From Bacillus sp. N1-1 (GTDB lineage: Bacteria; Bacillota; Bacilli; Bacillales; Guptibacillaceae), in contig NZ_CP046564.1 of the NCBI RefSeq assembly GCF_009818105.1, forward strand, positions 4,092,001 through 4,156,000: DNA of 64,000 nucleotides. Direction: 5' to 3'. Under the pieces are notes generated by a model that saw only the letters and a program-made list of their open reading frames with translations, was not told the origin of the DNA and made no database searches. Both the position numbers and the translations under genes were made by a program. The first letter of the stretch is position 1. The number at the start of each line of letters is the position of its first letter. Below, one piece after another: positions 27,848-35,673 of this stretch.

Positions 27848-29224
27848 TTATCTTAAAGGTGCACACTGTGTTTCAATCTCATCCCACGATAGAAGGATGC
27901 GCTCTGTATCTCCTTCATCCAAACCGATCCCCGTTTGAACTTCAATGAACTCAAAATCGGTTAATGCTTTAATCCCGTGTTTGCATCCAACTGGCACTTG
28001 TACGATATCCCCAGCTTTTACAAACTTCATTTCATCGTCCGATGCAAATAGACCTTCACCCTTTAGGATTGTCCACACTTCATTTCTTCTTGCATGTCTC
28101 TGATAACTAATGTTTTTTCCTTCAAACACGCTTATTCTTTTCGTTAGTACTTCATTCCCATCAGGATAAGTCGTATGTTCAAGAACTCTGTACCATCCCC
28201 ACCGTCGTTCTTCAAACATGGGTCTTTGTATTAAATCTTTTATGAGATTTTTTACTCGAGGACTTGATTGCTTATCAGTTACAAGAATGCCATCAGGACT
28301 TACGGCAATGACTGCATCTTTAATTCCAAGAACCGTTACAGGAATATTAAGTTCATTTACGATATGGGTATTGGATGAGAGCTCACAAAGCTTACCTTTT
28401 CCAATTTGCTGAGTAGACATTTCTTCCGTTAACGTATTCCACGTTCCAAGATCTTTCCATGTTCCTGTATAAGGAAGTGCCACAATGTTAGACGTTCTCT
28501 CAACAACTTCATAATCAAAGCTTGTTTTCATCAATTGTCCATATTGTTTTGATAACTCTTCATAATGAATAGGAAGACCTTTTTGAACAAGTAAATTAAT
28601 CATATAATCAAGTTTGAATGCAAATACGCCGCAATTCCAAAGTGCATTTCTTTCAATTAATTGTTCTGCTTCTTCCTCAGAAGGCTTTTCTTTAAAATGA
28701 CTGATCGTAAGGTGGGAGGCATCTTCTTGGATGGGGCTTTCTGGAATGATATAACCATATTTTGCTGAAGGGTAAGTTGGTTCAACACCAAGTAAGGCTA
28801 GATCTGCATTTGACGTCTCTAATACATCTTCTAGATCCTTAATGCGCTGAAAAAAATCATCTTTTACAAATGGATCGACTGGCAGAACACTAACTGTCTC
28901 GTTTAATCCAACACCTGCTATCGAATATAAATAAGTTGCAGCAAGGGCAATCGCCGGGAATGTATCTCTTCGCTCCGGTTCGATAATTAAAGGAACGTCT
29001 CCTCCTAGCTGACTTTGAATCATGTCTACCTGCCCTTTACTTGTCGCAACAAAGGCCGAATCATCAAGTTCAACAGCTTTCAATTGCTTCCAAACACGTT
29101 GTACCATTGACTCCATTTCACCTTCATCATTCTTAAGTACTTTCAAAAATTGCTTTGAGCGTGAATCATTTGATAGTGGCCATAATCGCTTGCCAGATCC
29201 ACCCGACAACAGTACCAGTTTCAT
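27848..29224 (-). CDS. manC: Mannose-1-phosphate guanylyltransferase, with C-terminal mannose-6-phosphate isomerase-type cupin
   Basis: This 458-aa enzyme is of the ManC/AlgA kind. The N-terminal nucleotidyltransferase has LLSGGSGKRLWPLSNDSRSK, VATSKGQ, EPERRDTFPAIALAA, VLPVDPFV, and FKEKPSEEEA near 175. The C-terminal cupin (from about residue 340) has ERRWGWYRVLE, SYQRHARRNEVWTILKGEG and VPVGCKHGI, where the family normally has RPWG and HRxEHW. Some metal-site residues are thus altered (ARRNEVW), so isomerase activity is uncertain. It supplies GDP-mannose for Gmd and Fcl. Several SinR-like half sites precede it. Confidence 0.88.
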   Translation of the reverse strand: MKLVLLSGGSGKRLWPLSNDSRSKQFLKVLKNDEGEMESMVQRVWKQLKAVELDDSAFVATSKGQVDMIQSQLGGDVPLIIEPERRDTFPAIALAATYLYSIAGVGLNETVSVLPVDPFVKDDFFQRIKDLEDVLETSNADLALLGVEPTYPSAKYGYIIPESPIQEDASHLTISHFKEKPSEEEAEQLIERNALWNCGVFAFKLDYMINLLVQKGLPIHYEELSKQYGQLMKTSFDYEVVERTSNIVALPYTGTWKDLGTWNTLTEEMSTQQIGKGKLCELSSNTHIVNELNIPVTVLGIKDAVIAVSPDGILVTDKQSSPRVKNLIKDLIQRPMFEERRWGWYRVLEHTTYPDGNEVLTKRISVFEGKNISYQRHARRNEVWTILKGEGLFASDDEMKFVKAGDIVQVPVGCKHGIKALTDFEFIEVQTGIGLDEGDTERILLSWDEIETQCAPLR

Positions 29225-29261
29225 AACATCGACCCTTTCTTTCTAGTAGTATTTATGATCA

Positions 29262-29321
29262 GTTCTTTATAAATTTCTCGATCGATCTCAATTAAGAACA
29301 ATCGTAAAAAAAATAAAGAAC
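29262..29321. promoter_or_regulatory. Cluster of SinR-like half sites upstream of manC
   Basis: Three GTTCTT-type elements are present: GTTCTTTA (29262-29269), TTAAGAAC (29292-29299) and AAAGAAC (29315-29321, fused to an outward GTTCTC). The 101-bp spacer separates the second kinase gene from manC, in the place where an internal promoter would lie. Confidence 0.5.
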
Positions 29322-29325
29322 GTTC

Positions 29326-30018
29326 TCATTGACGTCCATAATAGTAAAACGTTTTATCTCTACGGTTATTTTTACGATTAAGCACAACACCTAATAATTT
29401 TGCTTTAGAGTGAACGAGTGCATCTTTTGCTTGTATCGCGGCATCAGATTCTGTTTTCCCACTATTCACCACAAGTATCGACCCCTGACATCGATTCGCC
29501 ATAATTTGGGCATCCGAAACTACTAAGACAGGGGGCGTATCAACTAAGACGATATCATAATAACGACACGCTTCTTTCAAAAGCCGTTCCATTTGAGGTG
29601 AAGCCAATAATTCTGAAGGGTTTGGAGGGATAGGCCCACTCGTTAAAATGTCAAGATTAGGAACCGCAGTTGCTACTACTGCCGTCTTAAAAGGGATTTG
29701 GCCCGTAAGAACATTGGTCACTCCTCTAAGGTTACTTCTTTGAAACGTATAATGGATCGATGGTTTTCTAGTGTCACCATCGATAATAAGCACCTTCTTA
29801 TCCTGCTGGGCCATCACAACGGCTAGATTAGTGATCGTTGTGGTTTTGCCTTCCCCTGCCATAGGAGAAGTCACCATATAGGTTTGAATGGTTTCATTAA
29901 TAGATGCAAATTGGATGTTTGTTCGTATGGTTCGATATTGCTCCGATATAGGAGACTTAGGATTCAGGTGCGTCACTAACATTTGGCTTGTTTTGATCTT
30001 TTGCTTTCTAAGACCCAA
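29326..30018 (-). CDS. Tyrosine-protein kinase CpsD/EpsB-like (second copy)
   Basis: This BY-kinase of 230 aa has Walker A SPMAGEGKTTT, Walker A' VLIIDGDTRKP, Walker B IVLVDTPPV and a short C-terminal tyrosine cluster (FYYYGRQ, against five tyrosines in the first copy). NPKSPISEQYRTIRTNIQFA near residue 20 is the family signature. The start is a TTG with CTAGGAGGG upstream, within the end of the CpsC-like gene. It works with the neighbouring membrane modulator; YwqE is the likely phosphatase. Confidence 0.9.
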   Translation of the reverse strand: MGLRKQKIKTSQMLVTHLNPKSPISEQYRTIRTNIQFASINETIQTYMVTSPMAGEGKTTTITNLAVVMAQQDKKVLIIDGDTRKPSIHYTFQRSNLRGVTNVLTGQIPFKTAVVATAVPNLDILTSGPIPPNPSELLASPQMERLLKEACRYYDIVLVDTPPVLVVSDAQIMANRCQGSILVVNSGKTESDAAIQAKDALVHSKAKLLGVVLNRKNNRRDKTFYYYGRQ

Positions 30019-30754
30019 TGATTTTCCCTCCTAGTTCCTTCTTTTTCGTTTTAATCTCTCCGACATGATCTTTGTGAACATGTTCTTTCATTTTAGATAT
30101 AGCTCCTAAAGCCGGAAGACCTAGCTTACTTTCGATATCCATTTCTGTTTTAATCGTGTTATCAAAATACTCTCTCGCAAAAGCGATCCCTATTCCTAGG
30201 AACAACCCAGCAAGACCTGCGACCAACATGTTTAAAATAGGTTGCGGTTTGACAGGATCAGGTTCAGCCTTCAATACCGCTGGATAAAGAACATTCACAT
30301 TATCAACTTTCATTACTTCTTTAATCTTTTCTTCAAATACTTTTGCAATCGTATTTGTTATCATAACAGCTTGCCTTGGACTTTCATCTTCTACTGTAAT
30401 GACAACCACTTGCGATTCTTCTTGACTACTCACTGAAACTTGCTCGTATAGATCCTCAAATTCTTGTTTTAAATCAAGTCTTTCCCTTACTTCTTCAAGA
30501 GTAATAGGGCTTTTAATAATGACACTATACGTGTTAATCAGTTCCAAGTTAGATTTGACAACATTCACATCAAAAATATTTTCTGAATCTGCTTGATTAA
30601 CGAGGATTTGGGTTGAAGACTGATAAACTGGGGTGATTAAGAATTTGGACACACATCCGCTAATAATGATTGCGGATAGAGAGATTACTGCAATCATGAT
30701 GAAATGCTTTTTCACCATCTTGTATAAGTCTTTTAAATTCAACTTTTCTTCCAT
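30008..30754 (-). CDS. Wzz/CpsC-family chain-length modulator (second copy)
   Basis: This Wzz-type membrane protein has 248 aa from MEEKLNLKDLYKMV; the ATG at 30754 has GGAGGCTAAG upstream, better than an ATG at 30766. Transmembrane segments lie at about 19-40 and 173-195, with the proline-rich DPVKPQPILNM before the second. The external domain has QSSTQILVNQADS and NTYSVIIKSP. It is the first gene of the fucose/rhamnose locus and probably activates the kinase that follows. Upstream are a good sigma-A promoter and two SinR-like sites. Confidence 0.9.
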   Translation of the reverse strand: MEEKLNLKDLYKMVKKHFIMIAVISLSAIIISGCVSKFLITPVYQSSTQILVNQADSENIFDVNVVKSNLELINTYSVIIKSPITLEEVRERLDLKQEFEDLYEQVSVSSQEESQVVVITVEDESPRQAVMITNTIAKVFEEKIKEVMKVDNVNVLYPAVLKAEPDPVKPQPILNMLVAGLAGLFLGIGIAFAREYFDNTIKTEMDIESKLGLPALGAISKMKEHVHKDHVGEIKTKKKELGGKIIGS

Positions 30755-30798
30755 CTTAGCCTCCATATAAAAAAATAGTCGATCTCCCTCGCATTTTC

Positions 30799-30814
30799 GT
30801 TCTTATTAAAGAAC
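30799..30814. promoter_or_regulatory. SinR-like operator in the leader of the second CpsC gene
   Basis: GTTCTTATTAAAGAAC, an inverted GTTCTT pair, lies about 70 bp downstream of the proposed transcription start and is identical to the site at 27800. Confidence 0.6.
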
Positions 30815-30884
30815 AATGATCTATGAATACTTGCTATTCTAACTCATTTCATTCTTACCCGTTTCTTTTAATGAACTTATTATC

Positions 30885-30912
30885 ATTATATTGTTCTTTA
30901 TATAAAACGCAA
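30885..30912 (-). promoter_or_regulatory. Sigma-A promoter of the fucose/rhamnose operon with a SinR-like half site in the spacer
   Basis: TTGCGT (30907-30912) and a perfect TATAAT (30885-30890) are spaced by 16 bp on the minus strand. The spacer contains GTTCTTTA (30893-30900, plus-strand reading), so a repressor bound there would exclude RNA polymerase. A looser GTTTCTTTTAATGAAC lies at 30861-30876. The remainder of the 30755-31199 spacer is AT-rich with no gene. Confidence 0.65.
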
Positions 30913-31164
30913 CCCTTATTTTTTGAAAAAATGACTCGTCATTCTTATTTTCACGTTCATATACTTAATTTTCCTTTCACAATCTAATCTTTTCATCATT
31001 TTGTGGAAAAGGATTCCATATGTGGAGTTCACGAAAAAAACCGTTCTATTCTACTATATTTTTGTAGCACTTTTTTAAGCGATACGTATGATGTATTAAG
31101 GCTCGTCTTATATATATGATTACTCTACTTTTTTTATAAACATTTTAGATTGAATAGACGACGA

Positions 31165-31181
31165 TTTTAGAACTTCTAAAA
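31165..31181 (+). promoter_or_regulatory. Perfect 17-bp palindrome in the leader of the beta-helix genes
   Basis: TTTTAGAACTTCTAAAA is symmetrical around the central C and sits only 9 bp before the AGGAGG ribosome site of the gene at 31200. It may be an operator or an RNA hairpin controlling translation. Confidence 0.5.
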
Positions 31182-31199
31182 CTGAATAGGAGGATACAA

Positions 31200-32078
31200 A
31201 TGGACATCACTCACTCATTTAATGAGTCTGGCGATTTTGTAGTTAATGTACCGAAAGAAATATTCAATTCTTCTACCCCTCCAAGTACTAATTCCATTAA
31301 TGATTTAATTCAAAATGCCATTACAAATAAAACTTATAAAGTTGAACTTGAGAATAAAGACTATTTGATCAGTTCAACAGTAATCGTCAAACAGGGCGTA
31401 GAACTAATCTTCCAAAGAAAAACTCGTTTTCTTGTATACGGAAACTTTAATGTTATTGAACTTGAACGAGATGCAATGGTTATTAACCCTAATATCTATA
31501 TCGACTCAACTGATTTTAATTCAGCAGCAATCTATGTAGATGGAAAGCATAAATTCATTAACTCCTGGTTTCGTGCAGGAGTCGTAAATCCGATTATTAA
31601 CAACTGGTCAGGCAGCTATAAAGGAATAGGCATCCATTGCTACGCGAACGGTGAAAATCATGAAGTTTCATTTGTTAATTTCGAAAATGCCCAAATTCTT
31701 GGTATGGAAACTGCTATTAAACTGGAAGCTCTTAAACCAACTAGAGGCGTAAGTTATGTGAATGCCAATCGTTTTACAAACCTTACGATTGACGACTGTG
31801 TCAATTTCATTCAGCTATCATCTGGCTTAACCGTCCCTAATGAATGTAGCGGGAATCAATTTACTAATATGCAATTACAACCTTCTAGTAAAACCAAAAT
31901 GCTATTTAATATTACCGGAATGAACAATCAATTTAGCGGCATGGTTTGGGATCTAGCAAAAATTACTACTTCTAACACCATCGTACTTTTATCGTCTACT
32001 AGTTCGAAAAACATCTTTACTATGAGAAATTTCCCTACTAGTAAAGTAATCGATAACGGCGTAGGAAATATCTATTAA
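31200..32078 (+). CDS. Predicted beta-helix protein of unknown function (first of pair)
   Basis: This 292-aa protein begins MDITHSFNESGDFVVNVPKE and has no signal peptide, transmembrane segment or cysteine-based anchor. The N-terminal ~30 residues closely resemble those of the next gene (FNESGDFVVNVPKEIF against FDENGDLEITVPKEIF, then PPSTNS/PPSTDS). The rest is rich in N, T, S, V and I with short repeating beta-strand patterns (EVSFVNFENAQILGM, NQFTNMQLQPSSK), as in parallel beta-helix proteins. It starts at an ATG with TAGGAGG, opposite in direction to the polysaccharide operon and sharing its intergenic region. I do not recognise a named family. A polymer-binding or polymer-modifying role is an inference. 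Confidence 0.7.
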   Translation: MDITHSFNESGDFVVNVPKEIFNSSTPPSTNSINDLIQNAITNKTYKVELENKDYLISSTVIVKQGVELIFQRKTRFLVYGNFNVIELERDAMVINPNIYIDSTDFNSAAIYVDGKHKFINSWFRAGVVNPIINNWSGSYKGIGIHCYANGENHEVSFVNFENAQILGMETAIKLEALKPTRGVSYVNANRFTNLTIDDCVNFIQLSSGLTVPNECSGNQFTNMQLQPSSKTKMLFNITGMNNQFSGMVWDLAKITTSNTIVLLSSTSSKNIFTMRNFPTSKVIDNGVGNIY

Positions 32079-32107
32079 AAAAATTTAAATCAGAAGGAGG
32101 AAAAGAA

Positions 32108-33337
32108 GTGCAAGAGGAGATTAATTATCAGTTTGACGAAAATGGAGATCTTGAAATTACGGTCCCAAAAGAAATATTTTCTACTACACCTCCATCTACA
32201 GATTCAGGCTATACTGGTATTTCTGTTGAAGATTATGGCGCCATTCCGAATGATGTGACGAAAGCAACAGCAAACCGAATTGCCATTCAAAAAGCGATTG
32301 ACGAAAATAACTATATTCTCTTTCCTGGTAAATATTTTGTAAATGGTACCCTCACTTCCACTTCATATAAATATTTAATCGGATTAGGGATGAGAACTAG
32401 CGGGCTTATTGGAATTGCTGGAATGAACGCGCCACTTATTAAATTTGAAGATGGCTTTAACACGAAACTGTGTGATATGGAATTATCCTATAACGATTGG
32501 GCTCCACAAGATAAACGAAATGCGATTCTATTCTTAGGTCAAATCGCTCATTCTACTTTTAAAAATTTACGATTTATCTCTGTTACTAGAGCAATCTATA
32601 TTGACCCGACCAGCACTATTGGTGGAAATGTCTTTTCAAACAACTTTGAAAACCTCTACACTTTCTGGTATTCGCGTAATGCTTATCATTTAAAGGCACG
32701 TAGCGGAGCAAATACAGGGAACGTCTTCTCAAACCTATATTGTCATAATGGCTTAAGAGACAACCGTTTTTCTGGTACCGTTACACCATTTTATTTTGAA
32801 GAGCTTTCAGAAAGTACTATGATTCAATTGAATGCAGAATGGTCGAATGTTGATTCAGCTTTTCACTTCAAGTACTGTCGAAACATTACACTTCTATCAG
32901 CACATATTGAAGGCGTCAATATGAAAACAAGTAACAGAGGACTACTACGTGTAGAAGGCATTGCAGGTTCTCCAACCCAAAAGGGATCTCTTCGTTTACT
33001 AGGTCTTGATCTGTATGGTATTGCCTGTGATGTTCCGGGTTACGTTTTTCAAGCCATCAACAATGGAGTCATCTATGCCCACGATATGAATGAACAAGTC
33101 ACAGAAGGAAATTTAAAACTCTTACACACTACTTCTGCCGGTGAAGACTACGTATATCTTGAAAATATTCGCTCACTCAACCTTACGAGTACCGAGCCAA
33201 ATGTTGCTCTTAACGCCAACGGAAAACCAAAGTTAATGAAATATAATGATGAAAATCGCTACCTCGTTGTAAAGAGTAGTGGGAGTAATTATCGGATTAC
33301 GGTGGAGAATGGTGTGTTGAAGGCTACGAAGATATAG
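32108..33337 (+). CDS. Pectate-lyase-like beta-helix protein, paralogue of the gene at 21564
   Basis: This 409-aa protein starts at a GTG with AGGAGG 9 nt upstream, 29 bp after the previous stop. After the shared N-terminal module (residues 5-36) comes the Pectate_lyase_3-type entry ISVEDYGAIPNDVTKATA near 38, then HSTFKNLRFISVTRAIYI, NGLRDNRFSGTVTPFYFEEL, and MIQLNAEWSNVDSAFHFKYC. These stretches align directly with the membrane-anchored protein at 21564-22865. Unlike that paralogue it has no signal or anchor, so export would need an unknown route or the short N-terminal module. Phage tail-spike-like origin was considered, but no phage genes are nearby. Confidence 0.75.
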   Translation: MQEEINYQFDENGDLEITVPKEIFSTTPPSTDSGYTGISVEDYGAIPNDVTKATANRIAIQKAIDENNYILFPGKYFVNGTLTSTSYKYLIGLGMRTSGLIGIAGMNAPLIKFEDGFNTKLCDMELSYNDWAPQDKRNAILFLGQIAHSTFKNLRFISVTRAIYIDPTSTIGGNVFSNNFENLYTFWYSRNAYHLKARSGANTGNVFSNLYCHNGLRDNRFSGTVTPFYFEELSESTMIQLNAEWSNVDSAFHFKYCRNITLLSAHIEGVNMKTSNRGLLRVEGIAGSPTQKGSLRLLGLDLYGIACDVPGYVFQAINNGVIYAHDMNEQVTEGNLKLLHTTSAGEDYVYLENIRSLNLTSTEPNVALNANGKPKLMKYNDENRYLVVKSSGSNYRITVENGVLKATKI

Positions 33338-33385
33338 GAGTTTCTAAGGAATATGTAGTCTGGTATCCCTAAAATTTACCGAAAC

Positions 33386-33421
33386 AAAAAGATGGCCAGC
33401 GATTGATCCGGCCTTCTTTTT
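33386..33421. terminator. Bidirectional terminator between the beta-helix and amidase genes
   Basis: AAAAAGATGGCC and GGCCTTCTTTTT pair with one T-T mismatch and a 12-nt loop, with U runs in both directions. It ends the plus-strand pair and the convergent amidase operon. Confidence 0.85.
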
Positions 33422-33481
33422 GTTGAAAATATTACGGCTTTAACTTAGCTTATTGACTAATCAATCAATAGCGTTAAACAC

Positions 33482-34315
33482 TCACTTCCTAAAAAGAACA
33501 ATACCTTCTGCAATAGAAGTCATTAAATTACGAAGGTATTCCTCATTAGCGAGCTTTTGATCATCTTCTGTATTTGTCATAAAACCCATTTCAATCAGCG
33601 CTGTCGGGACTTGAGACCAATTAAATCCTGTGATATCACTTCGAAACGAAATACCATTCGTGTCGATTGACCGATCACGTTGAACAGCACTGAAGATCGC
33701 TTTGGAAGCTTGAAGACTTTGTTTATGCATAGCATGACCTTCGGCTGGAGTGAGAATATGAAATCCTTTTACGCTACTATCATTCGATCCATCTGCGTGT
33801 AACCGGATAAACAAGTCTGCTTGATGTTCGTTCGCCATTTCTGCTCTTTCTTTGTTACTAATATCTACGATGTTTTCCTTTCTTGTTAAAACAACGTGAA
33901 AACCACGCTCCGTCAGTAATTCTTCAAGGATCAAAGCTGCTTCCAGCGTTAGTTCGTACTCTGGTTTTCCTGTACTGACCCCACTTGTACCTGAGGACAC
34001 CTTCCCCTTCATTTGTTTGCTTCCGGGAGCAATTAGCTCTTGATCGTTGTTGGCATGTTGCTGGTGGCCAGGATCAATGACGATGGTGAAATTTTTCTTT
34101 GGACTGGGAGTAGGTAGTGCTCTTTTGGGTTCTGCTTCTTTTTTAAGAGCTACTGTCTTTTTTGTTTGATCATCTTTAACGATTAGCTGTGATGGCTCTT
34201 GACTTACTTCAACCTGACTTGTCTCCCGCGCATTATGGAAGATTAAAAAGGATAAGAAGAGGCCAACGATGATAATCGAACCAATGATAATCGACTTTTT
34301 TCTTTTGAGATTCAC
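33482..34315 (-). CDS. N-acetylmuramoyl-L-alanine amidase (Amidase_3)
   Basis: This zinc amidase cleaves the lactyl-amide bond between the glycan strand and the peptide. The N-terminus is a membrane anchor (residues 8-27), then a linker to about residue 75 and the catalytic domain: FTIVIDPGHQQHAN (zinc His84), PEYELTLEAALILEELL, LFIRLHADGS (zinc His) and QVPTALIEMGFMTN with the catalytic Glu. The GTG start overlaps the stop of the upstream zinc-ribbon gene (TAGTG). An insertion after DPGH is rich in G, S and T (KGKVSSGTSGVSTG). It is the second gene of a two-gene operon. Confidence 0.92.
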   Translation of the reverse strand: MNLKRKKSIIIGSIIIVGLFLSFLIFHNARETSQVEVSQEPSQLIVKDDQTKKTVALKKEAEPKRALPTPSPKKNFTIVIDPGHQQHANNDQELIAPGSKQMKGKVSSGTSGVSTGKPEYELTLEAALILEELLTERGFHVVLTRKENIVDISNKERAEMANEHQADLFIRLHADGSNDSSVKGFHILTPAEGHAMHKQSLQASKAIFSAVQRDRSIDTNGISFRSDITGFNWSQVPTALIEMGFMTNTEDDQKLANEEYLRNLMTSIAEGIVLFRK

Positions 34316-35430
34316 TAGTAAAGTTCCTCCAAATCTTCAATTAGCTTTACGTTGTACTCTTCAATGCTATTCAATGAGCCATCGTAGTAAGGATCAGGGA
34401 AATACCAGGTTTTTTCAGCGAAGTAACTTTCTAATTCATCTGATTTGAACATATATCCGTGACGAGCGAAGATTTCATTTCTAGCTAACCGTAGTTCGTC
34501 TTTGTTAAAGGAAGTGAGTTCACTTTCAGATAGTTTGATAACATCACTGTGTGGTAACAGATAGGAACTGGTGCTTTCGATGTAATCAAACACAGGATCC
34601 GCTGTGTATCCCGACATCATTTTTTCATCAATGAATAATGTCATCTCTCCCCAGTTAGATGCTTTTAAAACAGGAATGGAATAGCCGCAGGAGCCAGAAT
34701 ACCAGCTAATAACGGCTGGTGGAAGAGTAAGTGGATACTGACCGACGCATTCATTGCCGACGCTAATGTTCCAATCTACCTGCATTTGTTTTTCTAATGC
34801 TTGTGCAATGTGTAGCACTTCGATTGACCACTTTTTAATCGGAGCTAAATTCTGCTGATCGTAGAGCGTAAAAATATGTTCCAGGTTAGCAGATGGAATT
34901 TTATCCGCTTGAATCAAGAGTTTTCCGTCGTTCTTTGTGATATCCCATTCGCCTAAGGAGATGTCTCTTCCATTGGCGTGAATGGATAGGTTATTCAGCT
35001 CATCAATGGCGCTGTCGATGTCTAGGGTTTTCATGTTTGCATCGGAGTCGTTTTTCTCTGGCGTTCTTTCTTGATTGGGGTCTGGTTTTGCTTCTGCTTC
35101 TGATGTTTCTTGTGGCTCTTCTTTTGCTTTATTTTGATTTGCTTTACTTTTATCGTCTTTAGTTGACACTTCGCCTGTTTTGAGAGCTGAATCATTACTC
35201 ACATCTGATGTTTTTTGGGAGCTATATTTGCCTCCAATATAGAATGCGCCGCCTACAAGCAAGCCGATAAGGACGAATAAAGCGATACCGATCATAGGTT
35301 TTGTGAACGGACCTTTTCTTTTCACTCTCGATGGCATGGTCTTCTCCATTTGTTGAACCGACTGCCCGCAACCTGTACAAAATTCTCGATTTCGCTCTAA
35401 TTTCTTTCCGCAATTGGTGCAATGATACAC
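34315..35430 (-). CDS. Zinc-ribbon membrane protein with C-terminal YARHG domain
   Basis: From the GTG at 35430 (AAGGGGG about 8 nt upstream) the protein is 371 aa. It begins with a zinc ribbon, YHCTNCGKKLERNREFCTGCG (four cysteines), then a basic stretch and one transmembrane helix near residues 46-66. A charged K/E/D/Q-rich linker follows, then a central domain. The C-terminal YARHG domain has LARNEIFARHGYMFKSDEL, with RHG seen near residue 320 and WYFPDPYYDGS after it. The topology places the zinc ribbon inside and YARHG outside. It is translationally coupled to the amidase gene, so a role in wall remodelling or its sensing is likely. Exact function unknown. Confidence 0.8.
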   Translation of the reverse strand: MYHCTNCGKKLERNREFCTGCGQSVQQMEKTMPSRVKRKGPFTKPMIGIALFVLIGLLVGGAFYIGGKYSSQKTSDVSNDSALKTGEVSTKDDKSKANQNKAKEEPQETSEAEAKPDPNQERTPEKNDSDANMKTLDIDSAIDELNNLSIHANGRDISLGEWDITKNDGKLLIQADKIPSANLEHIFTLYDQQNLAPIKKWSIEVLHIAQALEKQMQVDWNISVGNECVGQYPLTLPPAVISWYSGSCGYSIPVLKASNWGEMTLFIDEKMMSGYTADPVFDYIESTSSYLLPHSDVIKLSESELTSFNKDELRLARNEIFARHGYMFKSDELESYFAEKTWYFPDPYYDGSLNSIEEYNVKLIEDLEELY

Positions 35431-35560
35431 CCGTTTCGCCCCCTTAACAAGTCGCTTGGCAATTTCCTTCAACCAGTATATGGGACTATTGGTAGGGATA
35501 GCACTTGAGAGTGAGGTGAATTGTGTCCGTGTGGGGTGGATTTAGTGAGGGTTTTGTCTT

Positions 35561-35667
35561 TGAAGGGGGTCAGGCTCGAGCCTGACCCCCTTCAAACACA
35601 AAAGATAAAGATAAAAACAAAAGACGAAAATCAAAATGAAAAGACGGTCAGCGAGTGCTGACCGTCT
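35561..35667 (-). repeat. Composite repeat unit 1 (stem-loop plus GGGGTCAGGC palindrome)
   Basis: Reading on the minus strand, AGACGGTCAGC/GCTGACCGTCT (35642-35667) with a 4-nt loop and U run is the terminator of the CWB2 gene. About 48 nt on comes a perfect 34-bp palindrome at 35561-35594 centred on GGGGTCAGGCTCGAGCC. The unit has the longest internal spacer of the set. The rest of the 35431-35673 gap holds no gene. Confidence 0.85.
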
Positions 35668-35673
35668 ACTTCT

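Noticed and set aside
31200..33337. Beta-helix gene pair as a prophage remnant (tail spikes)
   Set aside because: No phage structural, lysis or integration genes are near, and one gene is clearly paralogous to a membrane-anchored protein inside the polysaccharide operon.
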